From positions 24,165,315-24,229,314 of the forward strand of contig NC_045141.1 in NCBI RefSeq assembly GCF_008831285.2: a stretch of 64,000 bases of DNA. The letters are read 5' to 3'. The stretch comes from Nymphaea colorata. Its lineage: Eukaryota > Streptophyta > Magnoliopsida > Nymphaeales > Nymphaeaceae. Below, piece by piece: positions 11,135 to 21,937 of the stretch. The stretch's first letter is position 1. The number at the start of each line of letters is the position of its first letter. The notes below the pieces were generated by a model. It had not been told where the DNA came from and ran no database searches. It saw nothing but the letters and a program-made list of their open reading frames with translations. A program made the translations under genes and the position numbers.

Positions 11135-13869
11135 ATGGTATGATCTTGCAGAGCTATTAATTTCATGTTATTTGACTGCTTAGTGCATACAGCATGATTA
11201 TGATACTCAAATATGGTTTGTAATTGCAGGTGAAGTTTACAGTAGAAGAGCTCCGTAGGATCATGGATCTTAAACATAATATCCGAAACATGTCTGTTAT
11301 TGCACATGTGGATCATGGTGTGTAAAATACTAATTCATCAACTGAATGATCTTTTTGTGTTGTTACTGAATTCAGAAATACAAAGTCTACAACTGATTCT
11401 TTTCGTCTTTCCACTTTAATTTATGCAGGCAAGTCTACTCTCACTGATTCTCTTGTAGCAGCAGCTGGAATTATTGCCCAAGAAGTTGCAGGTGATGTTC
11501 GCATGACAGATACTCGTCAGGATGAGGCTGAGCGTGGTATTACAATTAAGTCAACAGGGATATCCCTTTACTATGAGATGACTGAGGAGTCTCTCAAGAA
11601 CTACAAGGGGGAAAGATCAGGAAATGAGTATCTAATCAACCTGATCGATTCACCTGGGCATGTTGATTTCTCTTCTGAGGTTACTGCAGCTCTTCGCATT
11701 ACAGACGGTGCACTTGTGGTGGTAGATTGTGTTGAAGGAGTGTGTGTTCAAACGGAAACAGTGCTTCGTCAAGCTCTTGGAGAGAGGATTAGGCCTGTGC
11801 TTACTGTCAATAAGATGGACCGCTGTTTCCTTGAGTTGCAGGTTGAAGGGGAGGAAGCGTATCAGACCTTTCAAAGAGTGATTGAAAATGCAAATGTGAT
11901 TATGGCTACATATGAGGATGCATTGCTTGGTGACGTACAGGTTTACCCTGAGAAGGGAACCGTGGCATTCTCTGCAGGACTGCACGGTTGGGCTTTTACA
12001 CTGACAAACTTTGCCAAAATGTATGCATCAAAGTTTGGAGTCGATGAGTCCAAGATGATGGAAAGACTGTGGGGTGAAAACTACTTCGACCCAGCCACCA
12101 AGAAATGGACCAACAAGAGTACTGGTTCTCCCACATGCAAGAGAGGATTTGTTCAGTTCTGTTATGAGCCTATCAAGCAAATTATAAATACCTGTATCAA
12201 TGATCAAAAGGACAAGTTGTGGCCAATGTTGCAGAAACTTGGTGTTACCATGAAATCTGAGGAAAAGGAGCTGGTGGGCAAGGCTCTAATGAAACGTGTC
12301 ATGCAGACCTGGCTTCCAGCTAGCAATGCACTTCTTGAAATGATGATATTCCATCTTCCGTCTCCTTCCAAGGCACAGAGATACCGTGTTGAGAATTTAT
12401 ACGAGGGCCCTCTTGATGATCCTTACGCTAATGCTATTAGGAACTGTGATCCTGAAGGCCCTTTGATGCTTTATGTTTCGAAGATGATTCCTGCATCTGA
12501 CAAGGGTCGATTTTTTGCCTTTGGTCGTGTATTCTCTGGAAAAGTGTCGACTGGCTTGAAGGTGAGAATTATGGGACCCAACTATATTCCAGGGCAGAAG
12601 AAGGACCTGTATGTGAAGAGTGTGCAGAGAACAGTTATTTGGATGGGGAAAAAGCAAGAATCTGTTGAGGATGTTCCATGTGGTAACACAGTTGCCATGG
12701 TTGGTCTGGATCAGTTCATTACCAAGAATGCAACTCTGACAAATGAGAAGGAAGTCGATGCACATCCGATCAGGGCAATGAAGTTTTCTGTTTCACCTGT
12801 TGTCCGTGTGGCTGTTCAATGCAAAGTTGCTTCTGATCTTCCCAAACTTGTTGAAGGTCTGAAGCGTCTGGCCAAGTCAGATCCCATGGTTGTCTGTACA
12901 ATCGAAGAATCTGGCGAGCATATCATTGCTGGTGCTGGAGAATTGCACCTTGAAATCTGTCTCAAGGATCTGCAGGAAGATTTCATGGGTGGAGCTGAGA
13001 TCGTGGTTTCTGACCCTGTCGTCTCGTTCAGGGAGACTGTACTGGAGAAGTCTTGCAGAACTGTCATGAGTAAATCTCCAAACAAGCATAACCGTCTCTA
13101 CATGGAAGCCAGGCCCATGGAAGAAGGATTGGCCGAGGCCATTGATGATGGACGTATTGGCCCAAGGGATGATCCCAAGGTGCGGGCCAAGATACTCTCA
13201 GAAGAATTCGGGTGGGACAAGGACCTTGCCAAGAAGATTTGGTGTTTCGGGCCAGAGACTACTGGACCAAATATGGTTGTTGATATGTGTAAGGGTGTTC
13301 AGTACCTGAACGAAATTAAGGATTCTGTGGTGGCTGGATTCCAATGGGCATCCAAAGAAGGTGCATTGGCTGAAGAGAACATGCGTGGCATATGCTTCGA
13401 GGTGTGTGATGTTGTTCTTCATGCTGATGCAATCCACAGAGGTGGTGGTCAGGTTATCCCCACAGCAAGAAGAGTTATCTACGCTTCTCAGCTGACTGCT
13501 AAGCCAAGGCTTTTGGAACCGGTCTACCTTGTTGAGATCCAAGCGCCGGAGCAGGCTCTTGGTGGTATTTATGGAGTTCTTAACCAGAAGCGTGGGCATG
13601 TGTTCGAGGAAATGCAGAGGCCTGGTACACCGCTTTACAACATCAAGGCATACTTGCCCGTCATTGAATCATTCGGTTTCTCCAGCACTCTGCGGGCTGC
13701 GACTTCTGGGCAGGCATTCCCCCAATGTGTCTTTGACCATTGGGATATGATGAGCTCTGATCCAATGGAGTCCTCTTCACAGGCTGGGCAGCTGGTGGCT
13801 GACATTCGCAAAAGGAAGGGTCTCAAGGAGCAGATGACTCCATTGTCCGAGTACGAAGACAAACTTTAA
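11135..13869 (+). CDS. eEF2: Translation elongation factor 2, copy 1
   Basis: Exons 11135-11137 (only the ATG), 11230-11317 and 11429-13869, giving 843 aa, the normal plant length. This GTPase drives ribosomal translocation in the cytosol. It shows the P-loop AHVDHGKST (about 26-34), a threonine-bearing MTDTR segment (56-60), G3 DSPGHVDF (104-111), G4 NKMD (158-161), the C-terminal domains, and the diphthamide-site His700 in AIHRGGGQ. The first intron falls exactly after the start codon. It matches copy 2 at 52333-55060 throughout the long exon at protein level, with only scattered silent changes. It is expected to be strongly expressed, given the telo-box and leader intron. Confidence 0.98.
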
Positions 13870-14930
13870 GCCACTAGATTCTAGGTATTTATTAGGAGGG
13901 GTTTCGTGTTGGAGACTTTTTTTTTGCTCTTTTTCAGGTTTAGTTCTATTTTTAACTAAAATTTTCGTCCTGGTCTCGCCTTTTTTTTCACTTTATTTTT
14001 CAATACGGACATGTTTTGACATGTATGTTAGTTGCTTCCATTTGGAAAATGATTGGCTGCTGCCACATTGATTCCCTGTTGCGGCGGAGAGTGAACTCTA
14101 GTAAGAAGTTGGTTATTTTTTAATCTTTTGATCCACTCATAATTCTGATAATTCATGCATGACTTGGCACGCCTAGTAAATGCATGTCCTTTGTGCCTTT
14201 TCTTGTCTACACTTGTGTTCTTTCTCTTGCCTTTATATTTCTTGTTCAATTTCGTGGTTATCATTCATCTTGCTTTATTCTAGGTTATATGTCAGGAGAG
14301 AGTTTCATTTATTTGATCGTCATGGTGTCGCCATCACCATGTAAAATTATCAGTGGGCTGTTTATTAAGCCAACGCACGTTGACCATGTTCATGTGAAAT
14401 ATCTTTCATTACCATCCTTAGTTTATAAACACCAAATTTTTTTTCTTCAAAGTCCAGTTTTTTCTGTCTCCGCATTCTGGCCTTGTTTATGGTATGCGTC
14501 TTGTTGGTGTTGGCCAAATAGTAATACTTGTCCAATTAAATATAGGTTGATGTTAGATTCTCAATAAAAAGGAACTATTTCCATTAGTTTATCAATCCTC
14601 GGAGGGCCGGAGGCATGATTTTTCTGAATCTGACACGCGTGGTAGGGATGGGCTGGCCTCTATCAGTTGGAGGAGTGGATCTTTAGTGTTGATGTGTCAG
14701 TTTTCTTGTTCTTATAAGCCTTTACACATGCCCAGCCCCTAATTTGTGAGCATTTCATGAACGTGTTTCTCTAGCTTCTGCTATAACGTTTCCTAAGCAT
14801 AATTTCTTGTACTAGAGTTGATTAAACACTTCCCTCTGACTCCGGGAATTGCTTCGAACCAAAGGAAATTCTCAACTACAAGCTTATACACAACACCTGT
14901 TGTGTAAAATCTTAAAATTTCAATGCCATC
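13870..14930. other. 3' UTR of eEF2 copy 1 and spacer
   Basis: The sequence after the stop at 13869 is T-rich and has no resemblance to the 3' flank of copy 2, so homology of the arms stops at the stop codon. Candidate 3' UTR extends a few hundred bases. No further gene seen. Confidence 0.5.
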
Positions 14931-14941
14931 TTGAAATTTCA

Positions 14942-15300
14942 ATGCCGGGCAACGGGTTCGGGCCGGGGAAAACCTGGCCTGGGCCGGACCCGGGCCCGAT
15001 AGCCCAGCCCGGCGGCGGCCCGGCCCGGCCCGACTCTCACTCTCCCTCTCCACTCATTCCCCGCTCGGCCGCTCCCCCTCCCTCTCCACTCCACTACCGA
15101 CTCTCCGCTCTCCCTCTCCACTCCCGCTCCCTCCCCCTCCCCCTCCCTCTCTGCTCTCGCTCCCCCTCTCCTCTCCCGCTCCCCCTCCCTCTCTGCTCCC
15201 CCTCTCGGCCTCTGCCCCTCTCCCTCTCCCTCTCCTTCCTCCTCCGTCTCCTTCTCCCCCTTTCCGTCTCCCTCTCCCTCCCCCTCCTCCTCCATCAAGA
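14942..15300. repeat. GC/CT-rich low-complexity tract
   Basis: A GGGCCGGGCC-type GC-rich patch (14942-15030) is followed by imperfect CTCTCC/CTCCCC repeats to about 15300. Long frames on both strands are strings of Ser/Pro/Leu or Glu/Gly/Arg, produced by composition. A smaller, similar GGGCCC-type patch lies near 59060-59120. Confidence 0.75.
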
Positions 15301-15534
15301 CTCTCAGAGCGTGCGTGACAGGAGGGCGGGGAAAAGGGGCAGGACCTGGGCCGATGCTCAGGCCTACTTAATACGGCCATAAGGAAGTTAACTTCTCACA
15401 CTAATCAACTATTGGTTAACTAGCACACCATACACCTCCATGTTGAAGGACACGAATTTGATATCCGAGCGAATCTGCCGGCATAAACTAGTCTAAGTCC
15501 AGCTTGCTTATCAATAATAGCAAGAAAATTTCTG

Positions 15535-15775
15535 TCAAAAATTCAAAATGTCGGTGATTTTTTAGGACATTAAGCTTGATTCAAATATTGGTTGTCATCG
15601 AATAGATCAGTGTTTGAAATTTCTGGCTAAGGGATGCTCATAGTTTGAATTTTAAAATATATAAAAAATAAAAATGATGAAGGTATCAATGTTTCAATAA
15701 GGGCAATTTTGAGGGCCTGCCCACACTGAAATTGATATGACTTAAGTCCGTTTCATAAAATGATTGATAAGAATT
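15535..15775 (+). repeat. Dispersed repeat, related to 3955-4095
   Basis: Similar in phrase order to 3955-4095 (AAAATTCAAA, TTTAGGACATTAAGCTTGA, ATTGGTTGT-ATC, TTGATAAGAATTT), with about 100 extra bases inside. Family not known; no coding capacity. Confidence 0.5.
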
Positions 15776-15819
15776 TGCTTATGTGAGGTCCTTCCTACGC
15801 AACTGCTGCCGCGGAGGTC

Positions 15820-16160
15820 CGGCAATTCCCGCCGGGTCCCTCATGCCCCGACTACTTCAGGTGGATCCATGAAGACCTCCGGCCCTGGAACCGGAGGGGT
15901 ATCAGTCGGGAGATGGTGGAGTCCGGAAAGAAGCTTGCCGACTTCCGGCTGGTCATCGTCCGAGGAAAGGCGTACGTGGAGACGCACCAGAGATGCTTCC
16001 AGACGAGGGACTTGTTCACCCTCTGGGGAATCCTTCAGCTCCTCTCCTCAGTTGGTACCCCGGCCGCATTCCGGATCTAGATCTCATGTTCAACTGCGGC
16101 GATGTCCCAATGTTCCCACTTCCCAGCCGCAGGCTACTGGCCCTGGACCAGGATGCGTAA
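15820..16160 (+). pseudogene. Broken fragment of a GT90/CAP10-type glycosyltransferase (rumi-like O-glucosyltransferase family)
   Basis: From 15841 one frame reads SCPDYFRWIHEDL, then RGISREMVESGKKLADFRLV, then GKAYVE and FQTRDLFTLWGILQLL. A one-base frame change near 16040 leads to YPGRIPDLDLMFNCGDVP and SRRLLALDQDA, ending at a TAA (16158-16160). These are the conserved central motifs of plant DUF821/CAP10 proteins, which are Golgi/ER glycosyltransferases in other organisms. The signal anchor, N-terminal and C-terminal parts of the roughly 500-residue family are missing. It is clearly GC-richer than its surroundings and isolated, so it is a transposed or degraded gene piece and not functional. 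Confidence 0.75.
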
Positions 16161-17290
16161 ATGGCGCGTGCCAACCCCCGTGTTTCACTATTGTTTCGGC
16201 TCACAAGATACTGTCTTCCCTGATTGGTCTTTCTGGGGCTGGTAATTTGTGTTGGTGTCTTTTTATTTTATATATATATATATATAATAGTTATCTAGGT
16301 CAATTATTTGAAATGTAATTCTTGATAGAAAATTAAGCCGAAAAAATAGAAATCTAAGTGTATTTTCAAAAAGAACTAAATACTTCAAGGGGTATTTTAA
16401 TATCATGAAAATGCAGCTAACTTTTTATTTTTTAACTTGAGCTCGTCTTAGCTTGAGTTTAAGATTCTCAAACACGGCAGTTAAGCAGAGATTTGGTTTG
16501 AGCTTAACCCAGCCATCTAGTAGGAACCTTAAGTTATTTGAAAACAATTGATGTCTCATTTTACTAGCTAGCTCTTCGAGTTGTTGCTTCTCCTACCTTT
16601 TGCTTTTTTTTCGTCCACAAAGGTGAGCCCACATGCAACAAGAGTTGTTGGAACTAAAGAATCCCGCCTTCATCAACCAACATGCTAAATGAGCAGAAGG
16701 GGAAATGTTTGAGGACAAAGTTATTCAGACACTCCATAATTATGGTTACAAAGAAATGGTGAGCCCACCAAAACAAGTTCCAAACGAAAACGAAAATTTG
16801 GAAAAATTGATTCCATTCATCGACTGCCGCGTGTCCAAAATTATTTATTTTTTATTTCATATTTTAGATATTTTACAAATAATTATTTTCAATTTTAATA
16901 CAATAATATCTTTTGCAACTTTATAATTCAGAGGGTACCCGGTACCCGTTGGATAACCGAGCCGGATGCTTAGGCTTGATACTTATGCATTATGTATTAG
17001 CTATCACCTAATCCTCGCATTGCGCTTTTTTTTCACTTTTTACTTTTTAAATTTTATCAATTTAAAATCTAATTTCAAGTACGTTAAATTGGATTTTTTA
17101 AAAAATCAAAGTAACAAAAAAAAAAGAAAACCAAACCTTTCACACTTTTTATCTGTTATTGGCTGAAAGCATGTGAAGAGAAAGCGCCCGTCCATTGTTA
17201 GTACATGGAAAAACCAAAGCATGACAAGAAGACAAAATGTGAGTGAATCACTCTGTGGAGAACAATCCATGGACTGCCTGCTACCTTCTC
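16161..17290. other. Spacer upstream of pseudogene B
   Basis: AT-rich. A block at about 16440-16575 recurs at 30325-30425 upstream of pseudogene F, showing that B and F share ancestry including 5' flank. About 700 bases (16575-17280) separate that block from the promoter in B but are missing in F. A TA repeat lies at about 16268-16288. No gene seen. Confidence 0.5.
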
Positions 17291-17297
17291 TATAAAT
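17291..17297 (+). promoter_or_regulatory. TATA box of pseudogene B
   Basis: TATAAAT in TTCTCTATAAATGCG, 70 bases before the ATG at 17367. The context matches the boxes of D (21870) and H (37428). Confidence 0.5.
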
Positions 17298-17366
17298 GCG
17301 TATACAGGACTTGCTTGTGTTGATTGTGCAGCAGAGCTCAGATAGAGGGAGAGAGAGCTCAGAGCC

Positions 17367-19396
17367 ATGGAGGACAGAGAAGCAAAACTGACGATGATGC
17401 ACCTGGCTAACCTCATTAGCGTGCCTATGGCTCTCCACACAGCGGTCAAACTGGACATACCTGAGATAATCTGGCAAGGCGGTGTCAACCTCTCTGTCTC
17501 GCCCAAACAACTCGCGGGCTTGATCCGGACCAAGTTCGGCCTATCAACCCAGCCGGACGCCGTCAACCTGCAACGCATCCTCCGGGTCCTGGCCAGCCAC
17601 GGCGTGTCTGAAGAGGTCCCCGGCCATGGCCTTCAGGCTGACCAATGTCGGCCGGACTCTCATGGCCGACGATCAGGGTGTGTCGCTGGGCGCATACGGG
17701 CTGTAGCACCACCAGGACGCACTGGTTCACGGGTGGACTCACCTGCACGAGGCGGCGCTCGACTCGAGCGAAGCGGCGTTCAAGAAGGCTCATCGGGTGG
17801 CTGCCTACGAGCACTACGGCAAGGACCTCACCTATAACTCGGTCATGCAGCGGGCCATGGCCGGGGTGTGCCTGGCTATGATCGTTGAGAGATACCCAGG
17901 ATTGCAAGGCATCAACTTTGACCTCCCTGAAGTTGTGGCCAATGCTCCACAGTACCATGCTCTCTCTCTCTCTCTCTCTCAACATTCTTACACCTTGTAT
18001 CCATGCCCCATCGGCAGAGGATAATGTTTAGCTCATGTTCACCAGCCATTGATCAAATCAGAATGGACCCTTCCAAGGAATAAAAATTTAGGGTTTGTCA
18101 TTCATTGGTTAAATTCTTTAATCCATTCATACTGTTACTATATTACATATATATATATTTTTTGTAAATTGCCCTTACGACATCTGATGACCATCCACTT
18201 GAATGGCTTTTAAATGCTCTTCAGGGCACTTCTGCTAGAGATGCAACCCATGGTTTTCCATTCATCATTTGGATTTCCAGAGGCTTATCCTCCTCTTCTT
18301 CCTCCACCAGATGGCTATTGATCATCTCCAACCCATGATTTCAGAGTGGGCAGTTCCCCCTAAAGGGTTTCTGCATCAGCAGTGTTAGGATTTGCATGGA
18401 CAGTTTCTCGATCCACAGTGAGCACTGATGTGCAGACTCGACCTCAAGATGCATGATGTACGACGAGGCATTTTTCTGTGGTATACTTAATAGGGCATGT
18501 AAGTCTCATAGAGATTGTTTGGTAGCAATTCCATGATATGTCAAAAAGAAAATAGAGACAGATTTAAAGGTAATTTGGTAGTAGAGTCACTTTGTAAGTG
18601 TCCCTCCAATCTATCCCAAAACTTGGAGTAGGTTTGTAGAACAATAGTTCTAAAGTCTGATGAACATGCCTCAATCTTTGTAAAAGATTCATGAGTCTTG
18701 GAGATTTGGACAAATTGATGCCTCAATCTTTGTAAAAGATTCATGAGTCTTGAAGATTTGGACAAATTGAGGAAAGAACCAATGCAGCTTCCTATTACCA
18801 AACACGCCCACAGGGTATTTATATATGAAGCAACGTCATGCTGATCCCATGGCCTCCAGATCTACGTCAATTATAATGAAAACGGGAGAAGGATTTAGCC
18901 TTTTCCTATCTTTTTTGCTCTAAAAGAGTCTGTAGAATGTTTGAATCAGATGCTGTCTCTTGACCCAACGCCGTAGTACGATCAGGAACAATTTTCACCA
19001 AACTATATTATAAAAAGTTTCTTTTTAAGAACATTTCTGCGCCTAAAATTCTGTTAACATGAAATAATTTGACAGAAACATGACATGTATATCTGGAACA
19101 GTGGGTTTTAACTAGTTAGCGATGAAGAATGCCAGAAGATCTCAGAGAACTGCCACAAAGCTCTGCCAGAGAAGGGGATGCTGATTGTCTGCGAGCCCGT
19201 GGTGCCGGAGAACACCGACGCCAGCGTGCGAACTCGGGCCCTTCTGATGGGAAATTTATTCTTGACGGCAATGTACAGTGCATAAGGGCATGCACCGGAC
19301 TGAGTGGAGTACTGGAAGTATGGTCAGAAGGTTGGCTTGACCAGCTTCAGGTCACTGTACGTGGACCTTTTCGTCCTCATGGAGTTCCTCAAGTAG
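17367..19396 (+). pseudogene. NANMT-like methyltransferase pseudogene B
   Basis: Exon 1 starts MEDREAKLTMMHLANL and is collinear with D/H to about residue 85. A short deletion then shifts the frame. An in-register TAG stands in the Q-H-H-Q region. A deletion between AMAGV and CLAMIVERYPG removes the SAM loop. The exon 1 donor has lost its GT (GCTCTC tract). Exon 2 is absent. Exon 3 (19102-19396) begins W-V-L-T-S followed by a stop and has further shifts. It is the sister of pseudogene F by exon 1 and by 5' flank. No function is expected. Confidence 0.85.
18514..18810. repeat. Possible MITE with an internal 52-base tandem duplication
   Basis: The ends read TTGTTTGGTAG and ATTACCAAACAC, imperfect inverted repeats as in hAT-type miniature elements. 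Inside, a 52-base unit is repeated head to tail with one difference (18667-18718 and 18719-18770). It sits in the former intron region of pseudogene B. No target duplication was verified. Confidence 0.4.
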
Positions 19397-19528
19397 ATAA
19401 AGCTACTGGATTTTATTGAACAGTAGAGGTGTGAGCATCCATGGCTGCCTGGCCTGGACGTCTAGTGCCGAACTTTTAGCTTTTTGTTAATGTTAAGGAA
19501 ATTTGAGAGGCTGGATAAATAAGGGCAG

Positions 19529-19900
19529 TGTGTTGCTTGTTTCCAGCTCAAGCTCAACCAGACTCAGAAAGCTAAGTCGAGCTGCATGAAACAGACTCAA
19601 ACTCAACTTCATAATACAACGTGAGCTCGAGCTCGACTTCCCTAACTTGTTCTTATTAAGTGTGCCTCGTTTCATTTAAGTCATTCAACTATATTCTGAT
19701 TATATTTCAGTATTCATTATGTAGTCGAGTCTAGTTGAGACTCAACGAATCAATTTCTTACTACTCAAACTTAACTCGTTTAACATTTCGACCATGCATT
19801 TGAATTCAAGTTCAACATGTTTATAAAGGAGCCAAGTTTGCCAAGTTTTGACTAGTGAGTTCGAGTTGAGTTCAAACTGGCTGAGTTATTGTGCAGCCCA
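19529..19900. repeat. GAGCTCGA-rich dispersed repeat, copy 1
   Basis: About 370 bases rich in AGCTCGAGCTCGACT-like phrases, with CATGCATTTGAATTCAAG and TTGACTAGTGAGTTCGAGTTGAG. Closely related copies lie at about 35265-35600 and 42405-42765, in the same position of intron 1 of G-type copies. More distant ones lie at 30222-30330 and 32385-32785. It has no coding capacity and is probably a non-autonomous element of unknown class. Confidence 0.6.
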
Positions 19901-21224
19901 ACCCAAAAATATATTTGGAACCTAGCTCTTTCAAAAGGCTTTTTTTTTCCCTAATGTTTGTAGCATCGCTCGAGGTGTTTACAATTCACCTAGCTAGTGA
20001 ATAAGACATCAAGGCTTTCAGGTTAAAACGATGGCGAAGCGTTGAGCTCTAGGAATCATGTAGTCTCACACGATTACCCCAACATATGGGAAAGGAGTCT
20101 GCCTTACCCCAGCTTGTTAATTTATCAAGAAAAGAAGAAAACGACTACGTCATAAGAAAAGGACCATTCAAAAACATGGCTGCGTGCAGTATACAACATT
20201 ATCTTTTTTGGGTTCAAGTGGTAGACAAATCACATCAAATATGAACTCCAATTTTCTCCTCCTTTCCTTTTACTATTTGAAGATGGGTAGTGCATGTAAA
20301 ATAATGTCTCGGTACTATAAATTTGGCAATCCCATGTCATGAATTGAGTTCAGAAATAAGGCAAAAAATTAGGTGCATCTACATTTGCAGAGTACCCACT
20401 AGGCCAGCTGGAGAGACTGCAGAGTCAGTATTTGTTGCTCCAGTGGTTGACCATCATTATTACATCTTCGAGCAGGGCCAAGAACATGGGTCCGCCCTGT
20501 TCTTACTCATTCAATGCATAATGTCTATTTATGTACATGAAAGATCAAAGAGATCATAAGTGAAAACGGGGGAAAAAAAACTATTTCTAGGTTCTTGCGG
20601 AATAGTAAATTTTCCCAAGAATAAGATGTGACATTGGGTCCAACAATGAGATGACCCATCGTTTATAATCGACATATTTTAAGCCCACTGGGCTTACCTA
20701 GAGATAAGCAGTATCACCTAGGCCTTTATCGGTTTTATGTCATCCCAGAGGGAGTAAAATGCCTGTATGAAGCAGTTAATGAATGCTTTTACTGTGATCT
20801 GCCCCTACAACATTCCTTGTGATATAAAAGGCTACTGACCTGAAAGCATCTGCTGCATGCGTGGAACAGTCGATTTTCCCTGGTTTTAGCGATGATGAAT
20901 GCCAGAAGATCTTGGGAGGACTGCCACAAAGCTCTCCCGGAGAAGAGGAAGCTGATAGTCTGCGAGCCGGTGGTGCCCGAGAACAACGACGACAGCGTGC
21001 GAACTCGGGCCCTTCTGGTGGAAGACTTGTTCTTGATGGTAATGTACAGTGCTAAGGTCAGGCATCGGACTGAGTCTGAGTACAGGAAGCATGGTGAGGC
21101 AGCTGGATTCAGTAACTTCAGGTCACCGGACGTGGACCATTGCTTCACCCGCGTGGAGCTGCTTGATTTTACTGAACACAGGCGCGAGCGCCCATGGATG
21201 CCTGGCACGGTCGTCCAGTATTGA
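19901..21224 (+). pseudogene. NANMT-like pseudogene C (intron 1 remnant plus exon 3)
   Basis: 19901-20700 matches intron 1 of pseudogenes G and I. Exons 1 and 2 are missing. Exon 3 starts at 20870 with S-I-F-P-G-F-S-D-D-E-C, suffers an early one-base insertion, and continues in another frame as CHKALPEKRKLIVCEPVVPE to HRTESEYRKHGEAAGF. The normal stop is lost through a small deletion, so the frame runs to 21224. Its 3' flank continues into the promoter of intact gene D. It belongs to the G type of pseudogene. Confidence 0.75.
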
Positions 21225-21869
21225 ACTTTTAGATCTTTTAAGACAGAATGTTTGAGGAAATTAAAAAAGCTGGATAAATAAGAGCAATGTGTTGCTTGTT
21301 TACTTCAACTTGCTCCTTCGCTGCTATCTTTGTGGTATGGTTTTTTTCTTGCCAGTTTCTTAGTTTGTAGATGTAATATTTGTTTATTGATCATACTGCT
21401 GTTTACTACTTTACTGTTTTTAAATATTTTACAAGCAATTGCATTTGTGTATTATATGTTCCTTTTTTTTTAAATTTAACAGCAATAATTCGTTTTGTCG
21501 CTTTGCAATTCAACTTTTAATTATTCTTACAGCACTGTTTTCGATATATTATTTTGACCAACGGTGGACCATAGAGGTATGGCTTTTTTCATTTCAAATT
21601 GTTGTGGCAGATTTTTTTTCTTCTTTTGCAAAAAACAATAGTGAACAGTAAAATATTTTAAAAAAAATGTGGAGGACTAAAAGGAAAGGCACAAAGAGCA
21701 CGCGAGGATAAAATTGTCAATGGCCTGTAATGGTGGAATGAGTCTTATTAAATGAAAAAAAATAAAAAAGTGGAAAAAGAAATGCTGTCCGGAGAAAGAT
21801 AAGATGTGGATGGATCACAGTCTATGGAACCAAGCTTTGTACGGCAAAATAATCGTCTGCTACCTTCTC

Positions 21870-21876
21870 TATAAAT
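21870..21876 (+). promoter_or_regulatory. TATA box of gene D
   Basis: TATAAAT in CTTCTCTATAAATGCGTTGA, 62 bases before the ATG at 21938. The context is identical in H; in J the same site is mutated. Confidence 0.65.
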
Positions 21877-21937
21877 GCGTTGATACAGACATTTTTGTAT
21901 CCGATATGCAGCGGCAGCTCTAGGGAGAGAGAGAGCC

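Noticed and set aside
14849-15382. Long frames on both strands in the CT-rich tract
   Set aside because: Pure composition effect; products are Ser/Pro/Leu or Glu/Gly/Arg strings.
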